A stretch of 7,477 nt of DNA from Burkholderiales bacterium (GTDB taxonomy: Bacteria > Pseudomonadota > Gammaproteobacteria > Burkholderiales > Usitatibacteraceae). The DNA is taken from NCBI GenBank assembly GCA_017880705.1, contig JADGRS010000144.1, positions 1 through 7,477 of the forward strand, written 5' to 3'. The translations under genes were made by a program, and so were the position numbers. Of this stretch, positions 1 to 5,838 are shown piece after piece (the stretch's first letter is position 1; each line of letters starts with the position of its first letter). Under the pieces are notes generated by a model that was not told the DNA's origin, made no database searches, and saw only the letters and a program-made list of their open reading frames with translations.

Positions 1-182
1 GAGAACTTTCGGCGACGATCCTGCTCTTCACCGCGCGCACCAAGACGATCTCGGTCACGATGTTCGACCTGCGCGAGAGCAATGACTGGGGGCCCATCGC
101 CGTGCTATCCATCACCATGCTCGTGATCACCTTCATGATGGTGGCGGCGATCACCCATTTCACCAATCGGAGACTGACATGA
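1..182 (+). CDS. ABC transporter permease, C-terminal fragment
   Basis: Only the last 59 codons are present (reading frame from base 3, TGA at 180-182). The fragment opens with ELSATILLFT and continues with TISVTMFDLRE and a WGPIAVLS segment. This matches the region just after the EAA loop in binding-protein-dependent permeases of the iron(III)/polyamine/sulfate type (FbpB/PotB-like), where a 'RELSASILL' motif is characteristic. The final stretch, from about AVLSITMLVITFMMVAAI, is a hydrophobic membrane-spanning helix followed by a short basic tail, TNRRLT. The protein would sit in the inner membrane and form the channel of an importer. Its stop codon overlaps the start of the next gene in an ATGA arrangement, so the two are probably translationally coupled and the transported solute may feed the downstream enzymes. 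The family call is fairly secure, but the substrate is unknown. Confidence 0.8.
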   Translation, partial: ELSATILLFTARTKTISVTMFDLRESNDWGPIAVLSITMLVITFMMVAAITHFTNRRLT

Positions 183-1231
183 CCGTTCCCGTCCTCGGGA
201 TGATGCTCGGCGACTACACCGGCATCGGTCCCGAGCAATGCGCGCGGGTCCTCGCGGACAAGCGTCTCGCCGATGCCGCGCGGCTGCTGGTGGTGGGCGA
301 CTCGCGCGTGCTCGGGCAAGGCGCGCGCGACGCGGGCGTCACGCTCGAGTGGCGCGCCTACGCCACGCCCGAGGAGGTCGACTGGAGCCGCGAGGAGACG
401 CCGATCATCGATCTGCAGAACCTCGATCCGTCGATCGGCTTCCCTCGCGGCGTGATGTCGCCGCAGTCGGGACGCATCGCGGGAGAGACGCTCGCCTTCA
501 TGATCGGCCTCGCCCTCGAAGGGCGCCTCGACGGCATCGTCTTCGCGCCGCTCAACAAGGGCGCGCTGCACGCCGGCGGCTGGAAATTCAACGACGAGCA
601 CCAGATGTTCGCGAGCCTCACGAAGCACAAGGGCTTCTTTGGCGAGATGAACGTGCTCGACAACAAGTGGATGTCGCGCGTGACCTCGCACGTATCGCTG
701 CGCACGGCGCTCGACCAGATCACGCCGCAGCGTATCGACGACGCGCTCACGCTCGCCGATGCCACGATGCGCGGCGCGGGAATCGCGAAGCCGCGCATCG
801 CGGTGGCGGCGTTGAACCCCCACGGCGGCGAGAACGGGCTCTTTGGCCGCGAGGAGATCGACATCATCGCGCCCGCCGTCGCGAAGGGCGCGGCGCGCGG
901 CGTCGCGTGCAAGGGGCCCTTCCCCGCCGACACCGTCTTCATCAAGGGCTTCGGCGACGAGTTCGACGGCGTCCTCACGATGTACCACGACCAGGGGCAG
1001 ATCGCGACCAAGCTGAAGGGCTTCAATCGCGGCGTGACGGTCACGGGAGGATTGGCCACCGTGTTCGCCACGCCCGCCCATGGCACGGCATTCGACATCG
1101 TCGGCAAGGGAATCGCGACCACCGGCGCCCTTGAACAAGCCGTTCGCCTCGCCGCGCGCCTCGCATCCTCTCGCCTTTCCCGCAAAGGCGAGGACCCAGC
1201 CAAGACCGAAAGGGAACATGAGCGCCACTGA
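179..1231 (+). CDS. PdxA-family NAD-dependent dehydrogenase, divergent substrate site
   Basis: A 350-residue protein of the 4-hydroxythreonine-4-phosphate dehydrogenase (PdxA/PdxA2) family. These are metal-dependent cytosolic dehydrogenases, usually about 330 residues long. Family landmarks in order: the N-terminal GDYTGIGPE (11-19), APLNKGALH (122-131), TSH with metal ligand H171, ALNPHGGENG with metal ligand H215, YHDQG with metal ligand H270, and the glycine-rich TPAHGTAFDIVGKG (298-311). The start is ATG 179, with GGAG at 169-172 six bases upstream, overlapping the permease stop. Aligned by eye to E. coli PdxA, the metal histidines and K278 are kept. T137, N283 and R292 of the substrate site correspond to Q142, T287 and F296, so pyridoxine synthesis is doubtful. 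PdxA relatives also act on threonate/erythronate 4-phosphate and on aromatic dihydrodiols, and a catabolic role fits the neighbours. The last ~20 residues are low-complexity, charged, and encoded by a repeat-like hairpin. Family confidence is high; the substrate is unknown. Confidence 0.88.
   Translation: MTVPVLGMMLGDYTGIGPEQCARVLADKRLADAARLLVVGDSRVLGQGARDAGVTLEWRAYATPEEVDWSREETPIIDLQNLDPSIGFPRGVMSPQSGRIAGETLAFMIGLALEGRLDGIVFAPLNKGALHAGGWKFNDEHQMFASLTKHKGFFGEMNVLDNKWMSRVTSHVSLRTALDQITPQRIDDALTLADATMRGAGIAKPRIAVAALNPHGGENGLFGREEIDIIAPAVAKGAARGVACKGPFPADTVFIKGFGDEFDGVLTMYHDQGQIATKLKGFNRGVTVTGGLATVFATPAHGTAFDIVGKGIATTGALEQAVRLAARLASSRLSRKGEDPAKTEREHERH
1170..1192. repeat. Hairpin repeat inside the 3' end of the PdxA-like gene
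   Basis: A perfect 9-bp stem (CTCGCCTTT at 1170-1178 and AAAGGCGAG at 1184-1192) encloses a 5-base loop, CCCGC. The hairpin and the following GACCCAGCC resemble the dispersed 'TTCCCGC...GCGGGAATCCAG' intergenic repeats common in betaproteobacteria, and a related copy lies at 6647-6676. Here the element is translated as part of the C-terminus of the PdxA-like protein. It is not followed by a T-run, so it is not a classical terminator. Confidence 0.5.
1210..1215 (+). promoter_or_regulatory. Ribosome binding site of the MmgE/PrpD gene
   Basis: AAGGGA lies just upstream of ATG 1218, within the 3' end of the PdxA-like gene. The spacing is short (about 3 bases after AGGG). It favours ATG 1218 over the earlier in-frame ATG at 1080, whose product would add 46 residues unlike any MmgE/PrpD N-terminus. 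Confidence 0.55.
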
Positions 1232-2645
1232 AACATCGCCGCCGAAGGCGGAAACCCCCTCTCTCACCGACTACGTCGCCGGTTTCGTCGTCGGCACGCG
1301 CGCGAAAGACATTCCGCTGGACGTGGCGCGTCTGGGCAAGCGCTCGGTGCTCGACGGCATCGGGCTCGCGCTCGCCGGCGCCGCGTCGCAGCAGGCGGTG
1401 ATCTCGCGCAGGTATCTCACGGGCATCGGCATCCCCACCGACGGCCCCTGCACGCTCATCGGCAGCAAGATGAGGATGCCCGCGCGCTTCGCCGCCTTCG
1501 TGAACGGCCTCGCGATCCACGCCGACGACTACGACGACACGCAGCTCGCGGTGGCGAAGGATCGCGTGTACGGATTGCTCACGCACCCGACCGCGCCCGC
1601 GCTGCCCCCGGCGCTGGCGCTCGCCGAGCGCGACAAGCGCAGCGGCGCCGACATGATGCTCGCCTACCAGGTGGGGGTCGAAGTCGAATGCAAGGTCGCC
1701 GAGGCGATCTTTCCGCGCCACTACCAGCATGGATTCCACGCGACCGCGACGTGCGGGTCGATCGGCGCCGCGGCGAGCGCGGCGAAGATGCTTGGGCTCG
1801 ATCGCGAGGCGACGCGGCGCGCGCTTTCCATCGGCGCGACCCAGGCGGGAGGGCTGCGCGAGAACTTCGGCACCATGACCAAGCCCTTTCACGCGGGGCG
1901 CGCGGCGGAGAACGGCGTCGTCGCCGCGGAGCTCGCCGCGCTGGGATTCACGGCGTCGCTCAACGGCCTCGAGGCCGATCGCGGCTTCTTCCGCGCGGCG
2001 GGCGGCGGCTACAGCCCCGAGATGATCCACGGCAAGCTGGGCGATCCGTGGACTTTTCATTTCCCCGGCGTCTCCATCAAGCCGCATCCCTCGGGCTCGC
2101 TCACGCACCCGGGCATGGCGGTGATGATGGAGATGATCATGCTGCACGGGATCCGCCCCCGCGACGTGAAGCGCGTGGCGGTGGGAACGAACCACAACAT
2201 GCCCAACGCGCTCATCCATCACAAGCCGAAGAACGAGCTGCAGGCGAAGTTCAGCATGGAGTTCTGCATGGCGATCCTCATCCTCGAGCGCAAGGCCGGG
2301 CTCGAGCAGTTCACGGACGAGGTGGTGAACCGCCCCGACGTGCAGGCGATGATCGCGAAGGTGAATTTCGGCGTGCACCCCGAGGCCGAGGCCGCGGGCT
2401 TCGACAAGATGACCACCATCGTCGAGATCGAGATGAACGACGGCCAGGTCTTCAAGGGGCAGGCGGACTTCGGCAAGGGCAGCCCCGCCAACCCCATGAG
2501 CGACGACGAGCTCTCGGAGAAGTTCAGGCAGTGCGCGGCGTGGGGCGGGCTCGACCGCGACACCACCAAGAAGGTGCTCGACCTCGTATGGAAGATCGAG
2601 GAGCTGCGCGACGTGAACGAGCTCACGAAGCTCCTGCGGCGGTGA
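1218..2645 (+). CDS. MmgE/PrpD family protein
   Basis: A 475-residue member of the MmgE/PrpD family, which includes 2-methylcitrate dehydratase (PrpD) and cis-aconitate decarboxylase; the usual length is about 450-490. It is probably a cytosolic lyase acting on a tricarboxylic or other hydroxy acid. Visible landmarks: HADDYDDT (101-108, the family's HxxDFDDT), LTHPTAP (121-127), GFHATATCGSIGAA (172-185), MTKPFHAGRAA (220-230), KPHPSGSLTHPG (288-299) and FSMEFCMAI (345-353). By eye, D104, T108, H123, H174, K222 and K288 match the active-site D, T, H, H, K, K of cis-aconitate decarboxylase. About 11 extra residues (roughly 109-119) lie between the DDT and THP motifs. The gene overlaps the PdxA-like gene by 14 bases, indicating one operon with it and the permease. 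The family is certain; the substrate is not. A methylcitrate-cycle role is unlikely because no prpB/prpC neighbour is seen. Confidence 0.9.
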   Translation: MSATETSPPKAETPSLTDYVAGFVVGTRAKDIPLDVARLGKRSVLDGIGLALAGAASQQAVISRRYLTGIGIPTDGPCTLIGSKMRMPARFAAFVNGLAIHADDYDDTQLAVAKDRVYGLLTHPTAPALPPALALAERDKRSGADMMLAYQVGVEVECKVAEAIFPRHYQHGFHATATCGSIGAAASAAKMLGLDREATRRALSIGATQAGGLRENFGTMTKPFHAGRAAENGVVAAELAALGFTASLNGLEADRGFFRAAGGGYSPEMIHGKLGDPWTFHFPGVSIKPHPSGSLTHPGMAVMMEMIMLHGIRPRDVKRVAVGTNHNMPNALIHHKPKNELQAKFSMEFCMAILILERKAGLEQFTDEVVNRPDVQAMIAKVNFGVHPEAEAAGFDKMTTIVEIEMNDGQVFKGQADFGKGSPANPMSDDELSEKFRQCAAWGGLDRDTTKKVLDLVWKIEELRDVNELTKLLRR

Positions 2646-2665
2646 GGGAGTGATGCGGGCAAAAG

Positions 2666-2817
2666 GCTTTGAATCCGCCGATAAACGCCGATGAACGCCG
2701 TAAAGCCATCTTTGTTTCGATCGAGCCACGAGCGATGCCGGAAGCGTCGCCACAACCAATACCGCACTTGCTTTTGGGGTTACGGCGTTCATCGGCGTTT
2801 ATCGGCGGATTCAAAGC
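2666..2817. repeat. Long inverted repeat, two perfect 38-bp arms
   Basis: The left arm is 2666-2703 and the right arm is 2780-2817. They are exact reverse complements over 38 bases, separated by a 76-base spacer. Each arm carries an imperfect tandem of a 10-base unit (GCCGATAAAC then GCCGATGAAC in the left arm). The left arm is bounded by GGCTTT (2665-2670) and AAAGCC (2702-2707), which are inverted copies of each other. The right arm ends in the palindrome CAAAGCTTTG (2812-2821). The element fills most of the 176-base gap between the MmgE/PrpD and dehalogenase genes and ends 4 bases before the dehalogenase ATG. No transposase gene lies inside, and I see no obvious target-site duplication. 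It could be a paired REP/MITE-like element or a very stable RNA hairpin. It is not followed by a proper T-run. Confidence 0.9.
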
Positions 2818-2821
2818 TTTG

Positions 2822-3694
2822 ATGTTCGAAAACTTCGAAACTCTCGACATCGAGACTTCCTCCGCGCGCATCCACCTGCGGAAAGGAGGCTCGGGGCCGC
2901 CGCTGCTGTTGCTGCACGGCAATCCGCTGACGCACGTGATGTGGCACAAGATCGCGCCGCGGCTCGCCGAGGAATTCACGGTCGTCGCAACCGACCTGCG
3001 CGGCTACGGCGACAGCTCCAAGCCCCCGGGCGGCGAGCAGAGCATCGGTTATTCCTTCCGCTCCATGGCCGTGGACCAGGTCGAGGTGATGAAGGCGCTG
3101 GGCTTCGACCGCTTCCTCGTCGCGGGCCACGATCGCGGCGGGCGCGTCGCCCATCGCATGGCGCTCGATTCTCCCGAATGCGTCGAGAAGGTCGCGTTCC
3201 TCGACATCGTGCCGACGCATCACATGCTGAACAACATCAAGAGGACCTGGGCCGTCGATTCGTACCACTGGTTCTTCATGGCGCAGCCCTACGATTACCC
3301 CGAGAAGATGATCGAGGCCTACGGCTTCGAGCGCTACATCCGCAAGAAGCTCGACAAGCCGGGCGTGGGACTTTCCGCCTTCACGCCCGAGGCGATGGCC
3401 GAGTACATCCGCTGCTGCAACGCCGAGAACATCCACGCGGTGTGCGAGGACTACCGCGCGGCCGTGGGCATCGACCTCGTGCACGACGAGGCCGACCTTT
3501 CCACGAAGATCGCCATGCCGATGCTGGTCCTCTGGGGGGAGAAGAGCCACGTGAACCGCAGCTACAAGCCGATCGAGGCCTGGAAGGAGCGCGCCGCCGA
3601 CGTTCGCGGGAAGATGCTCGCGTGCGGGCACTACCCGGCGGAGCAGGTTCCCGACGAGACGTACGAGGAATTGCGCCGCTTCTTCGCCAAGTAA
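2822..3694 (+). CDS. Haloacetate (fluoroacetate) dehalogenase-like alpha/beta hydrolase
   Basis: A 290-residue alpha/beta hydrolase resembling haloacetate dehalogenase H-1 and fluoroacetate dehalogenases, which hydrolyse haloacetates to glycolate plus halide in the cytosol. Visible: HGNPLTHVMW (32-41, oxyanion region), DLRGYGDSSKP (58-68) and the nucleophile elbow GHDRGGR with D104, plus R105 and R108, which bind the carboxylate in this family. Also seen are D128 in FLDIVP, the halide-pocket pair H149-W150, Y211, and the catalytic histidine H270 in CGHY. These match D110, R111, R114, D134, H155, W156, Y219 and H280 of the characterised Rhodopseudomonas enzyme by eye, so the full set is present. 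ATG 2822 gives the family's normal N-terminus but has no clear ribosome binding site. ATG 2735 and TTG 2669 are in frame but would translate the inverted repeat. Some relatives with this signature are not active dehalogenases, so the substrate remains an inference. Confidence 0.85.
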   Translation: MFENFETLDIETSSARIHLRKGGSGPPLLLLHGNPLTHVMWHKIAPRLAEEFTVVATDLRGYGDSSKPPGGEQSIGYSFRSMAVDQVEVMKALGFDRFLVAGHDRGGRVAHRMALDSPECVEKVAFLDIVPTHHMLNNIKRTWAVDSYHWFFMAQPYDYPEKMIEAYGFERYIRKKLDKPGVGLSAFTPEAMAEYIRCCNAENIHAVCEDYRAAVGIDLVHDEADLSTKIAMPMLVLWGEKSHVNRSYKPIEAWKERAADVRGKMLACGHYPAEQVPDETYEELRRFFAK

Positions 3695-3697
3695 ACT
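3692..3697 (+). promoter_or_regulatory. Possible -10 element overlapping the dehalogenase stop codon
   Basis: TAAACT, overlapping the TAA stop, resembles a sigma-70 -10 box. TTGCGC at 3671-3676 could serve as a -35, but the 15-base spacing is short. If used, it would give a ~25-base leader with AGGAGA ahead of ATG 3731. The evidence is sequence resemblance only. Confidence 0.25.
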
Positions 3698-3730
3698 AGA
3701 GCCGTTTCCCTTTCGCGAGGAGAGCCGTCC

Positions 3731-4621
3731 ATGGAACGCAAGAAGGCGAGCGATTTCCCCCCCGAGGTCCTGAAGCTGTTCGACGGCTACGTCCACGGCG
3801 GTCTCTCGCGCCGCGACTTCCTTGAGCACGCCGCCAGGTACGCGGCCAGCGGCTTCTCCGCGGTCGCGATGCTCGAGGCCCTGAGCCCCAACTTCGCGTG
3901 GGCGCAGCAGGTGAAGCCCGACGACGGCCGCATCACGACCGGTTACGCGTCGTACCTCGCGCCGAAGGGATCGGGAAACATGCGCGGCTACCTCGCGCTT
4001 CCCGCGGCGGCGAAGGGGCGGCGCGCGGCGGTGGTCGTGATCCACGAGAACCGCGGCCTCAACCCGTACATCGAGGACGTGGCGCGCCGGCTCGCCGTCG
4101 AGGGCTACACCGCGTTCGCGCCCGACGCGCTCACGCCGGTGGGTGGCTACCCCGGCGACGAGGACAAGGCGCGCGACATGTTCGCGAAGCAGGACGGCGC
4201 CAAGCGAACCGAGGACCTCTTGGCCGCGGCGGACTACGTGAAACTGCGCCCCGACTTCAGCGGCAAGTTCGGCGCCGTGGGTTTCTGCTTCGGCGGTGGC
4301 ATCGTCAACACGTTCGCGACGCGCATGCCGGACCTCGCGGCGGCGGTTCCCTACTACGGCGCGCAGCCTCCAGCGGCGGAAGCTGCGAAGATCAAGTCGC
4401 CGATGCTCATCCACTATGCATCCGAAGACGAGCGCATCGACGCCGGATGGCCCGCGTTCGAGTCGGTGCTGAAGGCGCACCACGTGAAGTACCAGGCCTA
4501 CATCTATCCCAGGACGCAGCACGGCTTCCACAACGACACCACGCCGCGCTACGACGAGGCGGCGGCGAGGCTGTCGTGGCAGCGCACGCTCGCCTTCTTC
4601 AAGGAACACCTGAAGGCCTGA
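3731..4621 (+). CDS. YghX-type dienelactone hydrolase family protein, twin-arginine N-terminus
   Basis: A 296-residue dienelactone hydrolase (DLH) family protein whose layout matches the E. coli YghX type. It has a ~60-residue N-terminal extension followed by the DLH alpha/beta-hydrolase domain (about 67-296). The extension contains SRRDFL (26-31), then a moderately hydrophobic alanine-rich stretch and AWAQQ (56-60), resembling a Tat signal with a cleavage region. The export signal is imperfect, because the h-region contains R36 and E49 and E. coli YghX has KR instead of RR. The catalytic set is visible: E106 in HENRGLNPYIEDVARR, nucleophile C186 in GFCFGGG, D233 in ASEDERID and H264 in TQHGFHND. 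DLH enzymes hydrolyse lactones or related esters, but for this subgroup the substrate is not established. AGGAGA (3718-3723) lies 7 bases before ATG 3731. It is probably co-transcribed with the dehalogenase 36 bases upstream. Confidence 0.87.
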   Translation: MERKKASDFPPEVLKLFDGYVHGGLSRRDFLEHAARYAASGFSAVAMLEALSPNFAWAQQVKPDDGRITTGYASYLAPKGSGNMRGYLALPAAAKGRRAAVVVIHENRGLNPYIEDVARRLAVEGYTAFAPDALTPVGGYPGDEDKARDMFAKQDGAKRTEDLLAAADYVKLRPDFSGKFGAVGFCFGGGIVNTFATRMPDLAAAVPYYGAQPPAAEAAKIKSPMLIHYASEDERIDAGWPAFESVLKAHHVKYQAYIYPRTQHGFHNDTTPRYDEAAARLSWQRTLAFFKEHLKA

Positions 4622-4635
4622 GGCACGCGTCCCCG

Positions 4636-4641
4636 TAAACT
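4636..4641 (+). promoter_or_regulatory. Possible -10 element for a leaderless CoA-transferase transcript
   Basis: GTAAACTACCCGC directly precedes ATG 4648, and TAAACT (4636-4641) ends 6 bases before it. There is no purine-rich ribosome binding site. A -10 box at this spacing would place the transcription start at or beside the start codon, giving a leaderless mRNA. No convincing -35 is seen at 15-19 bases upstream, so the call rests on the -10 box alone. Confidence 0.35.
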
Positions 4642-4647
4642 ACCCGC

Positions 4648-5838
4648 ATGCCGCACATCCCCGCATCGAAGGCGCTGGCGCGTTTCCGCGTCGTGGACAT
4701 GACCCAGGTGCGCGCCGGCCCCACGGCCGCGCGCCAGCTCGCCGACTGGGGCGCCGACGTGATCCAGGTGCAGATGCCCGAGCACATGCGTGGCGACGAC
4801 ACGCTGGGCGGGCAGGAAGGCTCGGACTACCAGTACACGCACCGCAACAAGCGCTCGATCACGCTGAATCTCAAGGAGCCCGCGGGGATCGACGCGCTGA
4901 AGAAGCTCGTCGCCACCGCCGACGTGCTCCTCGAGAATTTCCGCCCCGACGTGAAGACGCGCCTGGGCATCGACTACGAAGCGCTCTCGAAAGTGAATCC
5001 GCGCCTCGTGTACGCGAGCATCTCCGGCTTCGGGCAGACGGGCCCCTACGCCACGCGCCCGGGCTTCGACCAGATCGCGCAGGGCATGGGCGGGCTCATG
5101 TCCGTCACGGGGCTGCCGGGGCAGGGACCGCTGCGGGTGGGCCTTCCCATCGCGGACCTGTGCGCGGGCATCTTCGCGGCGTACGGGGTGACCGTTGCGC
5201 TTCTCGAACGAGAGGTGTCGGGCAAAGGCCAATGGCTCCACACCTCGCTCCTCGAGGCGCAGATCTACATGATGGATTTCCAGACCTCGCGCTGGACCCT
5301 CGACCACGAGATCCCCGGACAGGCGGGCAACTTCCACCCGACCAGCATTCCCACGGGCGTGTACCGGACGAAGGACGGCCACATCAACATCGCCGTCTTC
5401 GGCGGCAAGATCTGGGAGCGCTTCGCCGAGGCCATGGGCGCGCCCGAGTGGATCGCCGACGAGCGCTCGAAGACCAAGGCCGGGCGATCGGTCCATCGCG
5501 ACTGGCTGAACGCCGAGATCGAGAAGCGGCTCATGGAGAACACCAGCGACTACTGGATCGAGAAGCTCAATCGCGAAGGCGTCGCGTGCGGGCGCATCAA
5601 CAACCTCAAGGAAGTCTTCGAGGAGCCGCAGGTCCGCCACCTCGGCATGCTGAAGAAGGTCACCTCGAAGCACTTCGGCGAGCAGACGCTCATGGGCCAG
5701 CCCGTGACGCTCGCGCGCACGCCCTCGACGATCGCGCGCGCGGCGCCGAAGCGCGGCGAGCATTCCGAGGAGGTCCTCGAGGAGCTCGGCTACGATGCCG
5801 ACGCATTGAAACAAATGAAAGCCGCAGGAGTCTTCTGA
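4648..5838 (+). CDS. CaiB/BaiF (class III) CoA-transferase
   Basis: A 396-residue class III CoA-transferase (the family of formyl-CoA transferase, CaiB, BaiF and succinyl-CoA:glutarate/itaconate transferases), at the normal family length. It moves CoA between acyl-CoA and a free carboxylate in the cytosol through an aspartyl intermediate. Visible: VVDMTQVRAGPTAARQLADWGADVI (15-39 region), HRNKRSITLNLK (65-76), LLENFRPDVKTRLGIDYEAL (94-112 region), VYASISGFGQTGPYATRPGFD (121-141 region) and the catalytic aspartate D170 in GLPIADLCAG. The C-terminal domain ends with a typical HSEEVLEELGYD (372-383). The ATG at 4648 aligns with the usual family N-terminus despite lacking a ribosome binding site. 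The gene overlaps the crotonase-like gene by one base (TGATG), so the two probably act in sequence: acid activation, then CoA-ester processing. The acid substrate is unknown. Confidence 0.93.
   Translation: MPHIPASKALARFRVVDMTQVRAGPTAARQLADWGADVIQVQMPEHMRGDDTLGGQEGSDYQYTHRNKRSITLNLKEPAGIDALKKLVATADVLLENFRPDVKTRLGIDYEALSKVNPRLVYASISGFGQTGPYATRPGFDQIAQGMGGLMSVTGLPGQGPLRVGLPIADLCAGIFAAYGVTVALLEREVSGKGQWLHTSLLEAQIYMMDFQTSRWTLDHEIPGQAGNFHPTSIPTGVYRTKDGHINIAVFGGKIWERFAEAMGAPEWIADERSKTKAGRSVHRDWLNAEIEKRLMENTSDYWIEKLNREGVACGRINNLKEVFEEPQVRHLGMLKKVTSKHFGEQTLMGQPVTLARTPSTIARAAPKRGEHSEEVLEELGYDADALKQMKAAGVF

Noticed and set aside
1080..1217. Upstream ATG (1080) as the MmgE/PrpD start
   Set aside because: The added 46 residues are Ser/Arg/Pro-rich, are read out of frame from the PdxA-like gene, and do not resemble the family. 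ATG 1218 has AAGGGA just upstream.
1041..2792. A long open frame on the - strand (583 codons) opposite the MmgE/PrpD gene
   Set aside because: It lies opposite a well-supported gene, its product is arginine/histidine-rich and low-complexity, and it crosses the inverted repeat. This is the usual mirror frame of GC-rich coding sequence.
2666..2817. Inverted repeat considered as a CRISPR, an attachment site or a rho-independent terminator
   Set aside because: There are only two inverted arms rather than direct repeats with spacers, no integrase or tRNA is nearby, and no T-run follows the stem.
2789..4609. A 606-codon open frame on the - strand opposite the dehalogenase and DLH genes
   Set aside because: It spans two real genes and their gap, shows no recognisable domain, and has a composition typical of an antisense shadow frame.
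4549..5814. A 421-codon - strand frame opposite the CoA-transferase gene
   Set aside because: It is low-complexity and Arg/Leu/Val-rich with no motifs, and is explained by third-position GC bias of the + strand gene.
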